A stretch of 64,000 bases of DNA from Mesorhizobium sp. B2-3-12 (GTDB lineage: Bacteria > Pseudomonadota > Alphaproteobacteria > Rhizobiales > Rhizobiaceae). Each line of letters opens with the position of its first letter. Positions within the stretch are counted from its first letter, which is position 1. The stretch is from assembly GCF_006442205.1 (NCBI RefSeq), contig NZ_VFVR01000006.1, positions 248,001-312,000 of the forward strand. Reading direction: 5' to 3'. The position numbers and the translations under genes are program-made. Shown here in pieces: positions 42,822 through 51,807 of this stretch. The notes beneath the pieces were generated by a model. The model was not told the DNA's origin. It did not search any database and saw only the letters and a program-made list of their open reading frames with translations.

Positions 42822-44206
42822 CAATTCCCCGCCTGTTGCTGCGGCAAGAGATAGCCTGATGTCGAGCGGGCCAGCACGAGATAGCGCGCGGCAACGGCCT
42901 TGACCTCATCGGCAGTCACCTTGCGGATGCGATCCGGCCATTGCTCGACGTCCTGCACATTGCCGCCGGTGGCGAGCGTCGAGCCATAGATGTTGGCCAT
43001 TGAGTCCTGCTTGTCACGGGCAAAGATCATCGACCGGACATAGCGGTCCTTGGCCTTTTCGAGTTCATCCGGGGTGACGCCGTCGCTGGCGATGCGTGCC
43101 ACCTCCGCGTCGACCGCGGCCTCGACGTCGGCCAATTTGGCGTCGCCGCGCGGCGCGCCATAGACGGTGAAATTGGTGTCGTCGAGCATGGTGCCCTGGA
43201 AGTACGCGCCGGCGCTGGAAGCAATGCCTTGCTTGACGACCAGCGCCTGATAGAGCCGGCTGCGGTTGCCGCCACCGAGGATTTCGGCCAGCAGGTCGAG
43301 TGCCTCGGCCTCGCCCGGCTTGGCCGTATGGTAGGACGGCACGACCCATTGTGTCGAGAAACTCGGCACGCTGACGCGGGCGTCGGTGAGCGTGACCGTG
43401 CGCCTGGTGTTCTGCTCGGGTTCGACCGGGCGGACGCGCGGCGGCAGGTCAGGCCCGCGCGCCACCTTGCCATAGGTCTTCTCGGCCAGCGTCTTCACCG
43501 TGTCCGGCTCGACGTCGCCGGCCACGATCAGCACGACATTGTTGGGCCGGTAGTATTTATTGTAGAAGGCGGTGGCATCGACGCGGTTCAACTGCTCCAT
43601 CTCCTGCATCCAGCCGATGACCGGAATGCGATAGGGCTGGTTCTGCCACAGCGTGGCATCGACCTCTTCGTCGAGCACGGCCTGCGGATTGTTGTCGATG
43701 CGCGAGCGGCGCTCCTCGAGGATGACGTCGCGCTCGGTCTTGATGACGTCATCGGTGAGGATGAGGTTGCGCATGCGATCGGCCTCGAAGCTCATCATCA
43801 GCTCGAGCGCGGACGGCGCCACAGTCTCGTGGAAGGCGGTGTAGTCGTAGGACGTGAAGGCGTTGTTGGAGCCACCAATGTCGGAGACGGCGCGGTCGAA
43901 CTCGCCGGCCGCGTGATGGGCCGTCGCCTTGAACATCAGATGCTCGAAGAAATGGGCGATGCCGGATTTGCCCGGCGGCTCGTCGGCGCTGCCGATCTTG
44001 TACCACACCATATGGGTGACGATCGGCGCGCGGTGATCGGGAATGACGACCACTTCCATGCCGTTGTCGAGCAGGAAATCCGTGACCTTGAACTCGGCGG
44101 CCTTGCCATTCGTCGGGGCGCTGTCGGCCAATACCGGACCGGTCGCTACAAAAGCCAGGGAGGTCGCGAGCAGCGTTCCACGCAGCCATTCAGTCCTGGA
44201 TGTCAT
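42821..44206 (-). CDS. M16-family zinc peptidase (active subunit), exported
   Basis: This 461-residue protein has a signal peptide ending GPVLADS and the inverted zinc motif HFFEH at residues 85-89, with the distal Glu in ERDVILEERRSRI. It belongs to the pitrilysin/processing-peptidase family. It should degrade or process peptides in the periplasm together with the zinc-less M16 partner downstream. The ATG at 44206 has GGAG upstream, while earlier starts at 44224 and 44260 would give a long polar leader. This arrangement of two M16 genes is widespread in alphaproteobacteria. Confidence 0.93.
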   Translation of the reverse strand: MTSRTEWLRGTLLATSLAFVATGPVLADSAPTNGKAAEFKVTDFLLDNGMEVVVIPDHRAPIVTHMVWYKIGSADEPPGKSGIAHFFEHLMFKATAHHAAGEFDRAVSDIGGSNNAFTSYDYTAFHETVAPSALELMMSFEADRMRNLILTDDVIKTERDVILEERRSRIDNNPQAVLDEEVDATLWQNQPYRIPVIGWMQEMEQLNRVDATAFYNKYYRPNNVVLIVAGDVEPDTVKTLAEKTYGKVARGPDLPPRVRPVEPEQNTRRTVTLTDARVSVPSFSTQWVVPSYHTAKPGEAEALDLLAEILGGGNRSRLYQALVVKQGIASSAGAYFQGTMLDDTNFTVYGAPRGDAKLADVEAAVDAEVARIASDGVTPDELEKAKDRYVRSMIFARDKQDSMANIYGSTLATGGNVQDVEQWPDRIRKVTADEVKAVAARYLVLARSTSGYLLPQQQAGN

Positions 44207-44326
44207 CGATGGCTCCGGTTTCATGCAGCGAACGATAGGCAAGGTGCCGGCGACAAGCAAAGTGAATTGTTGGTCATGTTGCCGGCAAAGGCGGCGGCAA
44301 AGAGGCCACGGCGGAAAGCAGGCGTA

Positions 44327-44881
44327 TCAGGCAGCCTCGATGAAACGGATGATAGTCTCGCCGTAGTTGCGCTCATCGAGCACGGAAAAGCCAGGGCCTG
44401 GCTCGAAGGGCGCCACTGCCGCCTCCTCGACCACGCACAGCGCGCCCGGGCGCAGCCAGCCGCCGGTCCTGGCGGATTGCAAGGCAAGCTCGCCAAGGCC
44501 CTTGCCATAGGGCGGGTCGGCGAAGACGAGGCCGAATGGCGCCAGCGTGCCGGCCTCGCCAAGGGCGGTCGCGTCACGGCGGAAGATCTTGGTGCGTCCG
44601 GTCAGGCCGAAGGCCTCGACATTGTCGCGGATCAGGCCACGGCCTTCGGCCGATTCCTCGATGAACACGCCATAGGATGCGCCGCGCGACAGGGCTTCCA
44701 GGCCAAGCGCGCCGGTACCGGCGAACAGATCGAGCACGCGGGCTCCGTCCGATTGTCCGGCGAAGCGATGCGCCAGAACGTTGAAGACGGCCTCGCGGGT
44801 GCGGTCGGTCGTCGGACGGATGGCGCTGCCGCGGGGCGTCGCCAACGGACGCCCGCGAAACTCGCCGCCAACGATTCTCAT
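44327..44881 (-). CDS. rsmD: 16S rRNA (guanine-966-N2)-methyltransferase
   Basis: This 184-residue SAM-dependent methyltransferase starts MRIVGGEFRGRPLATPRG, with the SAM site DLFAGTGALGLEALSRGA and the catalytic DPPY at 122-125. It methylates G966 of 16S rRNA on the assembled 30S subunit. The start overlaps the rluB stop by 4 bp, giving a two-gene rRNA-modification unit. Confidence 0.95.
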   Translation of the reverse strand: MRIVGGEFRGRPLATPRGSAIRPTTDRTREAVFNVLAHRFAGQSDGARVLDLFAGTGALGLEALSRGASYGVFIEESAEGRGLIRDNVEAFGLTGRTKIFRRDATALGEAGTLAPFGLVFADPPYGKGLGELALQSARTGGWLRPGALCVVEEAAVAPFEPGPGFSVLDERNYGETIIRFIEAA

Positions 44882-46941
44882 CTTGTCCGGGGGCCCTTGG
44901 GGCCGCCGCGTGGCCGCTCGCCGCCACCGGCGGGACGCTCGCCACGCGGCTTGCCGAACGGCTTGTCGCCGCCCGGTTTGCCGCCGGGCTTGCCATAGGA
45001 CGGTTTGAACGAGGCCTTGCGCGCCTTTGCTTCCGCCGCCTTGGCGGCATCCGCTTCCGCCCTGCCCTTGCCGATCGGCCGGGCTCCCGGCGCCATCCAG
45101 ACATTGGCCTTGCGCTGGCCCGGCGGCTCGATCGGCCGCTGCTCGCGTTCGGACTTCTTGCCGCCGCCCCGAGGCTTGTCGCCGAAGCCGCCGCGCGGCT
45201 TGTCGCCAAAACTTCCACGCGGCTTATCGCCAAAGCCGCCACGTTCCGGTCGCGGACCGCGATCGCCGAAGCTCTTTTCCGATCTCTCGCCTCTGTCGGG
45301 GCTGGTCGACAGTTTGCCCAGCGCCTCGTCGCGGCTGCCTTCCCGACGCTTGCGGTTCTTGATCAGGCCGCCCTCGCCGATCGGCCGCCGCTCGCCGTCG
45401 CGCGTGAACTTCGGCCGTTCGGGTTCGGCCTCACGGACTTCGGTGCGCCGCACGGGTTGGTTGGAAAACGGTTTTGTTATCTCGGCGTCGAAATTGGCGC
45501 CGGATTCCTCGACCAGGCGCTCGCCGAGCTGGTCGCGCAGCACCCGTCCCTTGATCTCCAGCACATGACCCTCCGCCAGATCATCGAGCTGGAACGGGCC
45601 GTAGGAGATGCGGATCAGCCGCGTGACGTCGAGGCCGAGCGCGCCGAGGATGTTCCTGACCTCACGGTTCTTGCCCTCGCGCAAACCGATCGTCAGCCAG
45701 GCGTTGGAGCCCTGCTCGCGATCGAGGCTGGCTTCGATGGCGCCGTAGAAGACGCCGTCGACGGCAATGCCTTCGCGCAGTCCGGCTAGCGCGCTTTCCT
45801 CGACCTTGCCGTGGACGCGCACGCGGTAGCGGCGCAGCCAGCCGGTGGCCGGCAGTTCGAGCACGCGCGACAAGCCGCCGTCGTTGGTCAGCAGCAGCAA
45901 GCCCTCGGTGTTGATGTCGAGCCGGCCGATGGTCATCAGCCGCGGCAATTCGGCCGGCAGCACGTCGAAGACGGTCTTGCGGCCCTCGGGGTCGCGGTTG
46001 GTGGTGACGACGCCGGCCGGCTTATGGAACAGGAACAGGCGCGTGCGCTCGATCGGCGGGATTTCCATGCCGTCGAGATGGATGATGTCACCCGGCATGA
46101 CGTTGAAGGCCGGTGAAGACAACGCCCGGCCATTGACCTTGACGCGGCCGGCGGCGATCAGTTCCTCGGCGTCGCGGCGCGAGGCGAGGCCGGCGCGCGC
46201 CAGCCGCTTGGCGATGCGCTCGCCGGCTTCCTCCGGGGCATCGGCAGGCCGCGGACGCGGCTTGAAACCGCCGCCCGATGCGCCTTGCGGCCGATCACCG
46301 AAATCGCGCTTGGGTCTGTCGCCGCCAAAATCCCGCTTCGGACGATCGCCGAAATCACGCTTGGGACGGTCGAAGCGCTTTTCGCCGCCCGCCGCCGAAG
46401 CGGAAGCCGGGCGATCGCCACGCGGCGCATAGGGTTTGCGGGGTCCTTCGCGCTTCTCATAAGGCTTGCGCTCGCCCTCGGCCGCCATTGGACGGTCGCC
46501 ACGCGGGGCGTAGGGCTTGCGCGGCCCTTCGCGCTTCTCATAAGGCTTGCGTTCACCCTCGGCCGCCATTGGACGGTCGCCGCGCGGGGCGTAGGGCTTG
46601 CGCGGCCCTTCGCGCTTCTCATAGGGCTTGCGCTCGCCTTCAGCCGCCATCGGACGGTCGCCGCGTGGTGCATAAGGCTTGCGCGGGCCCTCGCGCTTTT
46701 CGTAAGGCTTGCCTTCGGGGCGCGGCCCCTTGCTGAACGGCCTGTCGCCGCCCTTGAAGTCTCGCTTCGGCCGGTCGCCATCGGCGGCCATCGGCCGATC
46801 GCCACGCGGGGCATACGGCTTTTTCGCACCAAAAGACGGCTTGCCGCCCTTGCTGGCATCGCGGCCACGTGCACCTGCCGATTTCGGGCCACTCCTGCCC
46901 GGGCCGCCTTTGCGCGGAGATTTCTTGTCGTTGTCGTCCAT
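44878..46941 (-). CDS. rluB: rRNA pseudouridine synthase (RluB type) with long repetitive tails
   Basis: This 687-residue protein is far longer than the 250-300 residues usual for RluB. The centre has an S4 domain (about 240-290) and a RluB/RsuA catalytic domain with GRLDINTEGLLL (Asp342). The first 235 residues are disordered and basic. They include three full copies plus a partial copy of a 27-residue unit (KPYEKREGPRKPYAPRGDRP then MAAEGER) and later KRDFG repeats. The last 200 residues are rich in Gly, Lys, Arg and Pro, with FGDKPRG repeats. The ATG at 46941 (MDDNDKK) is preferred to an earlier frame start. Target is probably U2605 of 23S rRNA. Confidence 0.92.
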   Translation of the reverse strand: MDDNDKKSPRKGGPGRSGPKSAGARGRDASKGGKPSFGAKKPYAPRGDRPMAADGDRPKRDFKGGDRPFSKGPRPEGKPYEKREGPRKPYAPRGDRPMAAEGERKPYEKREGPRKPYAPRGDRPMAAEGERKPYEKREGPRKPYAPRGDRPMAAEGERKPYEKREGPRKPYAPRGDRPASASAAGGEKRFDRPKRDFGDRPKRDFGGDRPKRDFGDRPQGASGGGFKPRPRPADAPEEAGERIAKRLARAGLASRRDAEELIAAGRVKVNGRALSSPAFNVMPGDIIHLDGMEIPPIERTRLFLFHKPAGVVTTNRDPEGRKTVFDVLPAELPRLMTIGRLDINTEGLLLLTNDGGLSRVLELPATGWLRRYRVRVHGKVEESALAGLREGIAVDGVFYGAIEASLDREQGSNAWLTIGLREGKNREVRNILGALGLDVTRLIRISYGPFQLDDLAEGHVLEIKGRVLRDQLGERLVEESGANFDAEITKPFSNQPVRRTEVREAEPERPKFTRDGERRPIGEGGLIKNRKRREGSRDEALGKLSTSPDRGERSEKSFGDRGPRPERGGFGDKPRGSFGDKPRGGFGDKPRGGGKKSEREQRPIEPPGQRKANVWMAPGARPIGKGRAEADAAKAAEAKARKASFKPSYGKPGGKPGGDKPFGKPRGERPAGGGERPRGGPKGPRTR
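46408..46710 (-). repeat. 81-bp tandem repeat inside rluB
   Basis: Units of 81 bp, with marker sequences recurring at 46445, 46526, 46607 and 46688. They encode a 27-residue basic unit three full times plus a 20-residue partial copy. Differences among copies are mostly silent or scattered, which suggests recent expansion by slippage or recombination. Confidence 0.85.
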
Positions 46942-46963
46942 GTGGCCTTTGTCCGTTTGCGCT

Positions 46964-47069
46964 GCTACAGCGTGGCGCATCCGTTCGGCGCGCAACGAAC
47001 GCTGTAGCATTTTTGATTTGGCGCATGATCATTCCCGAAAATCGAGTCCGATTTTCAGGTTGATGCGCT
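46964..47069. repeat. Two-palindrome RIME-like element between rluB and tadA
   Basis: The first palindrome has perfect 10-bp arms GCTACAGCGT (46964-46973) and ACGCTGTAGC (46999-47008). The second runs from GCGCATGATCA (47021) to TTGATGCGC (47069), with a GAAAAT/ATTTTC centre. Both resemble the halves of the rhizobial RIME1 repeat as I know it. The element occupies the divergent promoter region, so it may affect both genes. Confidence 0.65.
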
Positions 47070-47121
47070 CCATAACAGGATCACCGCCGGGTGGCGAGGA
47101 TATAATGGGAAGACAGATCGC

Positions 47122-47571
47122 TTGAAGAAGCCGGATTTCATGGCCCTGGCTCTGCAGGAGGCCGAAGCAGCGGCCTCGCGCGGCGAAGTGCCGGTCGGCG
47201 CTGTCATCGTCAATGGCGGCACGGTCGTTGCCAGCGCCGGGAACCGCACGCGCGAGCTTGCCGACCCGACGGCGCACGCCGAAATGCTGGTGATCCGCGA
47301 AGCCTGCGGCAAACTCTCGAGCGAGCGGCTCATCGGCCACGATCTCTATGTGACATTGGAACCTTGCGCCATGTGCGCCGGGGCGATCTCCTTCGCCAGG
47401 CTGCGCCGTCTCTATTTCGGTGCTGGCGACGAAAAGGGCGGCGCCGTGGTCAACGGCGTGCGCTTCTTCGCTTCCTCGACCTGCCACCACACGCCCGATG
47501 TCTATCCGGGCATGGCCGAGACCGAGGCGGGCCTGCTGCTGAAGGATTTTTTCAGAGGACGTCGAGACTGA
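47122..47571 (+). CDS. tadA: tRNA-specific adenosine deaminase
   Basis: This 149-residue zinc deaminase converts A34 to inosine in tRNA-Arg(ACG). The zinc and proton-shuttle motif HAE is at 52-54 and PCAMC at 81-85. The listed start is TTG at 47122, with GGAAG upstream, giving KKPDFMALALQEA; an ATG at 47140 is possible and would shorten it by six residues. It is divergent from rluB across a RIME-like repeat. Confidence 0.93.
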   Translation: MKKPDFMALALQEAEAAASRGEVPVGAVIVNGGTVVASAGNRTRELADPTAHAEMLVIREACGKLSSERLIGHDLYVTLEPCAMCAGAISFARLRRLYFGAGDEKGGAVVNGVRFFASSTCHHTPDVYPGMAETEAGLLLKDFFRGRRD

Positions 47572-47608
47572 GCCAAGCCCGCCGCAAGACCAAGCGGCGC
47601 GACCGTTT

Positions 47609-48280
47609 TTACCGCAACCAGTCGAACCAGCCGCCCTTCTTGCCCTCGGCCTTTGCCTTGAGGGCGCGTTCTTTCTTGTATTCGTCCTCGCCAAGTTCGT
47701 TCTGCGGTGCGGCATCGGAGGCGACACGGTAGGCCAATGGCGGCTCGCTGAGGTATTTGCGCGTGTTCGGATCGCCCTGCTTGCTGTCGGCAAGGCGGCG
47801 CTGGATCTCGGCGGCGCGGCCCTTGTCGGAATCGGCGGGTTTCCACGCCGGCGGGTGGCTGGATCCTGATTCCTCCATCGCCCTTTTCACAGAAGCCGGA
47901 TCCGTCTGCACGTCGTCGACGATCTCCGACTGGTAGGCCGGGTCATTCTGGTGGGCAGTGGCGTCGGCGCGCAGGCGCGCGCGGCGCTGCTCGGGCGATT
48001 CGGGCCAGCCGGCGTTTGCCGTCTGAATGCTTTCCTGCGGGGCAGGCAGCGCTTCCTTCTGGCCAGGTGCAGGCTTCACCAAGGTAGGACGCGGCTTGTA
48101 GTCGATCGGGTCCCTGCGCTTCGGCGCGAAGGAGACAGCGCCTGTCAGATCGCCGGCCAGTTGTTCGGCGGCGGTCTTGTCGGTGCCATAGGTCGGAGAG
48201 CCCATGCAGCCCGATAGAGCGAGGCCCGATGCGACAAGCGGCGCCAGCAGCGCAAGGCGCGCGTTATATCTTTCGGTCAT
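47609..48280 (-). CDS. Hypothetical lipoprotein
   Basis: This 223-residue protein has a lipoprotein signal (LVASGLALSGC with the lipobox LSGC at about residues 22-25). The rest is polar, Pro/Glu/Lys-rich and probably largely unfolded, ending KKGGWFDWLR. No domain is recognised. It lies downstream of ileS on the same strand after a 243-bp gap holding a repeat, so co-transcription is uncertain. An earlier frame start at 48340 would hide the lipobox. Confidence 0.78.
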   Translation of the reverse strand: MTERYNARLALLAPLVASGLALSGCMGSPTYGTDKTAAEQLAGDLTGAVSFAPKRRDPIDYKPRPTLVKPAPGQKEALPAPQESIQTANAGWPESPEQRRARLRADATAHQNDPAYQSEIVDDVQTDPASVKRAMEESGSSHPPAWKPADSDKGRAAEIQRRLADSKQGDPNTRKYLSEPPLAYRVASDAAPQNELGEDEYKKERALKAKAEGKKGGWFDWLR

Positions 48281-48476
48281 GCCAAAAAGTCCCACTCTAG
48301 ACAGCCTCTCGATCGCACCGGCTTTGTGTCCGGTCCCCATCGTGCAAGCACTTGCGACGGAAATCCGGCGACAATTTGTCTTCCGGAGTTTCGCGTGTTT
48401 ACCTCAACCACTCGTTAAGGGCAACGCGCGGGCGGATTTGCACCGCCCGGCGTGGCATTCGTGCACTATTGATTGG

Positions 48477-48523
48477 TGCATGCCATTGTCCCAAAACCGC
48501 TATGCACTTTTGGGCGACATGCA
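48477..48523. repeat. RIME-like palindromic repeat at the ileS stop codon
   Basis: TGCATGCCATTGTCCCAAAA at one end and TTTTGGGCGACATGCA at the other pair into a long imperfect stem with CCGCTATGCAC in the middle. It is the best-preserved of the three single-palindrome copies here. It abuts the ileS stop (48524-48526) without a gap and could fold at the 3' end of the ileS mRNA. Confidence 0.65.
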
Positions 48524-51508
48524 TCAGACCCTTCCCAGCGCCTTCAACTCGTGCAGCACCGCGGCATCACGGGCCGAGACATCCGGGAACTCCGGATCCT
48601 GCCCGACATCGGCCGTATAGCGCCAGGAACGCGCGCATTTGACCAGACCGCGATCCTCTGCTTTCTCCACCACCACGGCGACGCCCTTGACGTCGTCGAG
48701 GGCAAAGGCGGTTTGCGGCGCCTGGCCATGGGCAATGACGAGATCGCTGGTGATCGCCATCTCGGCCATGTCGACGTCCGATATCGCCGCTTCGAGCGCC
48801 GCATCGTTGATCGTCACCACCGGTACGGCCTCCAGTGAGGAGCCGATGACCTTCCGGGCACGCGCGATCTCGAGCGCGCCGGTGACGACGCGACGCACCT
48901 GCCTGACCTTGCGCCATTTCTCCGCCAGCGCCTCGTTCTTCCAATCCGCCGGGATGAGCGGGAACTGGTCGAGATGCACCGAGACGGCATCGGGGTGACG
49001 GTCGAGCCATGCCTCTTCCATGGTGAAGGGCAGCATCGGCGCCAGCCATTTCACCAGGCAGTCGAAGAGGTGGCGCACCACCTGGACCGACGCCTTGCGC
49101 TTCACGCTCGACGGGCCGTCGCAGTAGAGCGCGTCCTTGCGGATGTCGAAATAGAAGGCCGACAGCTCGACCACCATGAAGTCCAGCAACGCGCGCGTGA
49201 TGCGCTTGAACTCGAAGGCGTCGTAGCCCTGGCGGACCACCTCGTCCAGCTCCGCCAACCGGTGCAGCATCAGCCGCTCCAGCTCCGGCATCGCCTCCAA
49301 CGGCACATCCTCGCCATCGTCGTGAGCGAGCGTGCCCAGCATCCAGCGGATGGTGTTGCGCAGCTTGCGATAGGCGTCGATGTTGGTCTGCAGCACGTTC
49401 TTGCCGAGCCGCTGGTCTTCCCAATAGTCGGTCGTCACCACCCAGAGCCGCAGGATATCGGCGCCGGATTGCTTGATGACGTCCTGTGGCACGACCGTAT
49501 TGCCGAGCGATTTCGACATCTTGCGGCCATCCTCGTCCATGGTGAAGCCATGGGTGACGACAGTGTCGTAAGGTGCCCTGCCCCTGGTGCCGCAGCTTTC
49601 GAGCAGCGAGGAATGGAACCAGCCGCGATGCTGGTCGGAACCTTCGAGATAGACGTCGGCCGGCCACTTCAGGTCGGGCCGGTCCTCCAGCGTGAAGACA
49701 TGGGTCGAGCCCGAATCGAACCAGACGTCCAGAATATCCATCACCTGCCGCCATTTGGAGGCGTCGTGGTTGCCGAGGAAGCGTTCCTTGGCACCAGGCG
49801 CGAACCAGGCGTCGGCGCCTTCCGTCTCGAAGGCGTCCATGATGCGCTGGTTGACCGCCTCGTCCTTCAGCACATTGCCGTCCTCGTCGGCGAAGACGGC
49901 GATCGGCACGCCCCAGGCGCGTTGGCGCGACAGCACCCAGTCGGGGCGCTCCTCGATCATGGCGCGGATGCGGTTCTGGCCGGCCGCCGGCACGAAACGC
50001 GTGTCGTCGATCGCCTTCAGCGCGCGGCTGCGCAGCGTGGTGCCGTCGCCGAGGTCCTTGTCCATGTAGACGAACCATTGCGGCGTGTTGCGGAAGATGA
50101 CCGGCTTCTTCGAACGCCATGAATGGGGATAGCTGTGCTTCAGCCGGCCGCGCGCGAACAGCGCGTTGCGCTTGATCAGTTCGTCGATGACCGCCTGGTT
50201 GGCGTTGCCCTTCTTGCCATTGTCGTCGATGACGCGCGCAGCCCCACCCTCGCGGTCCGGACCGAAGCCCGGCGCGTCCTTGGTGAAGAAGCCGGCATCG
50301 TCGACGGTGAACGGGATTTCGGTGTCGATACCGCGTTGGCGCAGCGCGGGCGCGGCGTCCATCCACGCATCAAAGTCCTCGCGGCCATGGCCGGGGGCGG
50401 TGTGCACGAAGCCGGTGCCGGCATCGTCGGTGACATGGTCGCCCGCGATCATCGGCACCGGGAATTCATAGCCGCCACCGAGCCCCTTGAAGGGATGCGA
50501 AAGCACAAGATTTCCAAGCTGTTCGGCGCTGATGCCGTGAAGGCGGTTCAAGGTGACCTTGGCCTTGGCCTGGCTTTCCTCGGCCAGCGCATCGGCAAAG
50601 ATCAGCTTCTCGCCTGGCTGCGGGCCAAACGCATTCTCGGCCGCCGTCACCTCGTAGAGGCCATAGGCGACGCGCGGCGAATAGCTGACGGCGCGGTTGC
50701 CCGGGATGGTCCATGGCGTCGTCGTCCAGATGACGACATGGGCATCGAGCAGGTCAAGCGAGCGTCCGCTCAAGTCCGGATCGAGTTCCGCCGGCTGGCC
50801 GTCCACGACGCTGGCGACAGCGAGATTGGCCACCGGAAACTTCGCCCAGATCGTGTCGGACTCGTAATCCTGGTACTCGATCTCGGCCTCGGCGAGCGCC
50901 GTGCGCTCGACGACGCTCCACATCACCGGCTTCGAACCGCGGTAGAGCTGGCCGGACATGGCGAATTTCAGCAATTCGCCGGCGATGCGCGACTCGGCGT
51001 GGAAGGCCATGGTCGTGTAAGGGTTCTTGAAGTCGCCGATGACGCCGAGCCGCTGGAACTCGCCACCCTGTACCGAGATCCAGTGCGCGGCGAACTCCCG
51101 GCATTCCTTGCGGAATTCGTTGACCGGCACCTCGTCCTTGTTCTTGCCCTTGGCACGGTACTGCTCCTCGATCTTCCATTCGATCGGCAGGCCGTGACAG
51201 TCCCAGCCAGGCACATAGTTCGAGTCATAGCCGCGCATCTGGAACGAGCGGGTGATGACGTCCTTGAGGATCTTGTTCAGCGCGTGGCCGATATGGATGT
51301 TGCCGTTGGCGTAGGGCGGGCCGTCATGCAGCACGTATTTCGTGCGCCCCGCCGCGCTCTCGCGCAGCTTGCGGTAGAGGTCCATGTCCTGCCAGCGCTT
51401 GACCAGCACCGGCTCCTTCTCGGGCAGGCCGGCGCGCATCGGAAACTCCGTCCGCGGCAGGTAAAGGGTCTTGGAATAGTCGATCGTTGATTGGTTCTGG
51501 TCGGTCAT
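48524..51508 (-). CDS. ileS: Isoleucyl-tRNA synthetase
   Basis: This 994-residue class I synthetase has the HIGH motif at 72-75 (ANGNIHIGHAL), an editing domain with TTTPWTIPGNRA and GTGFVHTAPGHG, and KMSKSLGN near residue 660. The C-terminal zinc-ribbon region is degenerate: it reads KCARSWRYT and PDVSARDA, so only one of the four zinc cysteines of the bacterial model remains. The ATG at 51508 gives the standard start; the frame is open further upstream through a repeat. RIME-like elements flank both ends of the gene. Confidence 0.97.
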   Translation of the reverse strand: MTDQNQSTIDYSKTLYLPRTEFPMRAGLPEKEPVLVKRWQDMDLYRKLRESAAGRTKYVLHDGPPYANGNIHIGHALNKILKDVITRSFQMRGYDSNYVPGWDCHGLPIEWKIEEQYRAKGKNKDEVPVNEFRKECREFAAHWISVQGGEFQRLGVIGDFKNPYTTMAFHAESRIAGELLKFAMSGQLYRGSKPVMWSVVERTALAEAEIEYQDYESDTIWAKFPVANLAVASVVDGQPAELDPDLSGRSLDLLDAHVVIWTTTPWTIPGNRAVSYSPRVAYGLYEVTAAENAFGPQPGEKLIFADALAEESQAKAKVTLNRLHGISAEQLGNLVLSHPFKGLGGGYEFPVPMIAGDHVTDDAGTGFVHTAPGHGREDFDAWMDAAPALRQRGIDTEIPFTVDDAGFFTKDAPGFGPDREGGAARVIDDNGKKGNANQAVIDELIKRNALFARGRLKHSYPHSWRSKKPVIFRNTPQWFVYMDKDLGDGTTLRSRALKAIDDTRFVPAAGQNRIRAMIEERPDWVLSRQRAWGVPIAVFADEDGNVLKDEAVNQRIMDAFETEGADAWFAPGAKERFLGNHDASKWRQVMDILDVWFDSGSTHVFTLEDRPDLKWPADVYLEGSDQHRGWFHSSLLESCGTRGRAPYDTVVTHGFTMDEDGRKMSKSLGNTVVPQDVIKQSGADILRLWVVTTDYWEDQRLGKNVLQTNIDAYRKLRNTIRWMLGTLAHDDGEDVPLEAMPELERLMLHRLAELDEVVRQGYDAFEFKRITRALLDFMVVELSAFYFDIRKDALYCDGPSSVKRKASVQVVRHLFDCLVKWLAPMLPFTMEEAWLDRHPDAVSVHLDQFPLIPADWKNEALAEKWRKVRQVRRVVTGALEIARARKVIGSSLEAVPVVTINDAALEAAISDVDMAEMAITSDLVIAHGQAPQTAFALDDVKGVAVVVEKAEDRGLVKCARSWRYTADVGQDPEFPDVSARDAAVLHELKALGRV

Positions 51509-51566
51509 TGATCTGCCATGTGCATGCCGGGCCACGTGGCTTGCGGCTTGGAATTCTACTTTACAC

Positions 51567-51609
51567 GCATGCCGTTCCCCAAAAACGGGCCCACTCCTGG
51601 GCGGCACGC
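51567..51609. repeat. RIME-like palindromic repeat upstream of ileS
   Basis: It begins GCATGCCGTTCCCCAAAAAC and ends CTGGGCGGCACGC, the same layout as 48477-48523 with more changes. It lies 59 bp upstream of the ileS start and is followed by a perfect 14-bp tandem duplication (51609-51636). The promoter of ileS must lie near or within this region. Confidence 0.6.
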
Positions 51610-51807
51610 CTTGATGATCTGGCCTTGATGATCTGGAAAAGCGCGAGAGGCCGCGCGCAACAGTCCCGGCTGCTCCAACAGCCTTCAGGCTGCCGGGAAC
51701 ACCGGGCTGGTAATTCGTATCGTCGGCGCGTGGAGGCGCGAAAAGCTCGTCATTGCTGGGCTTTTAGCGGAGAAGAGCGCAGGAATAAAGCGTCTCGTTC
51801 GATTCAC

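Noticed and set aside
46408..46710. Possible CRISPR or minisatellite array
   Set aside because: The 81-bp units are head to tail with no unique spacers and encode an in-frame protein repeat of rluB.
48429..48449. CGGGCGG/CCGCCCG hairpin downstream of ileS
   Set aside because: It is perfect for 7 bp but has no T run on either side and lies about 75 bp past the stop, so a terminator call is not supported.
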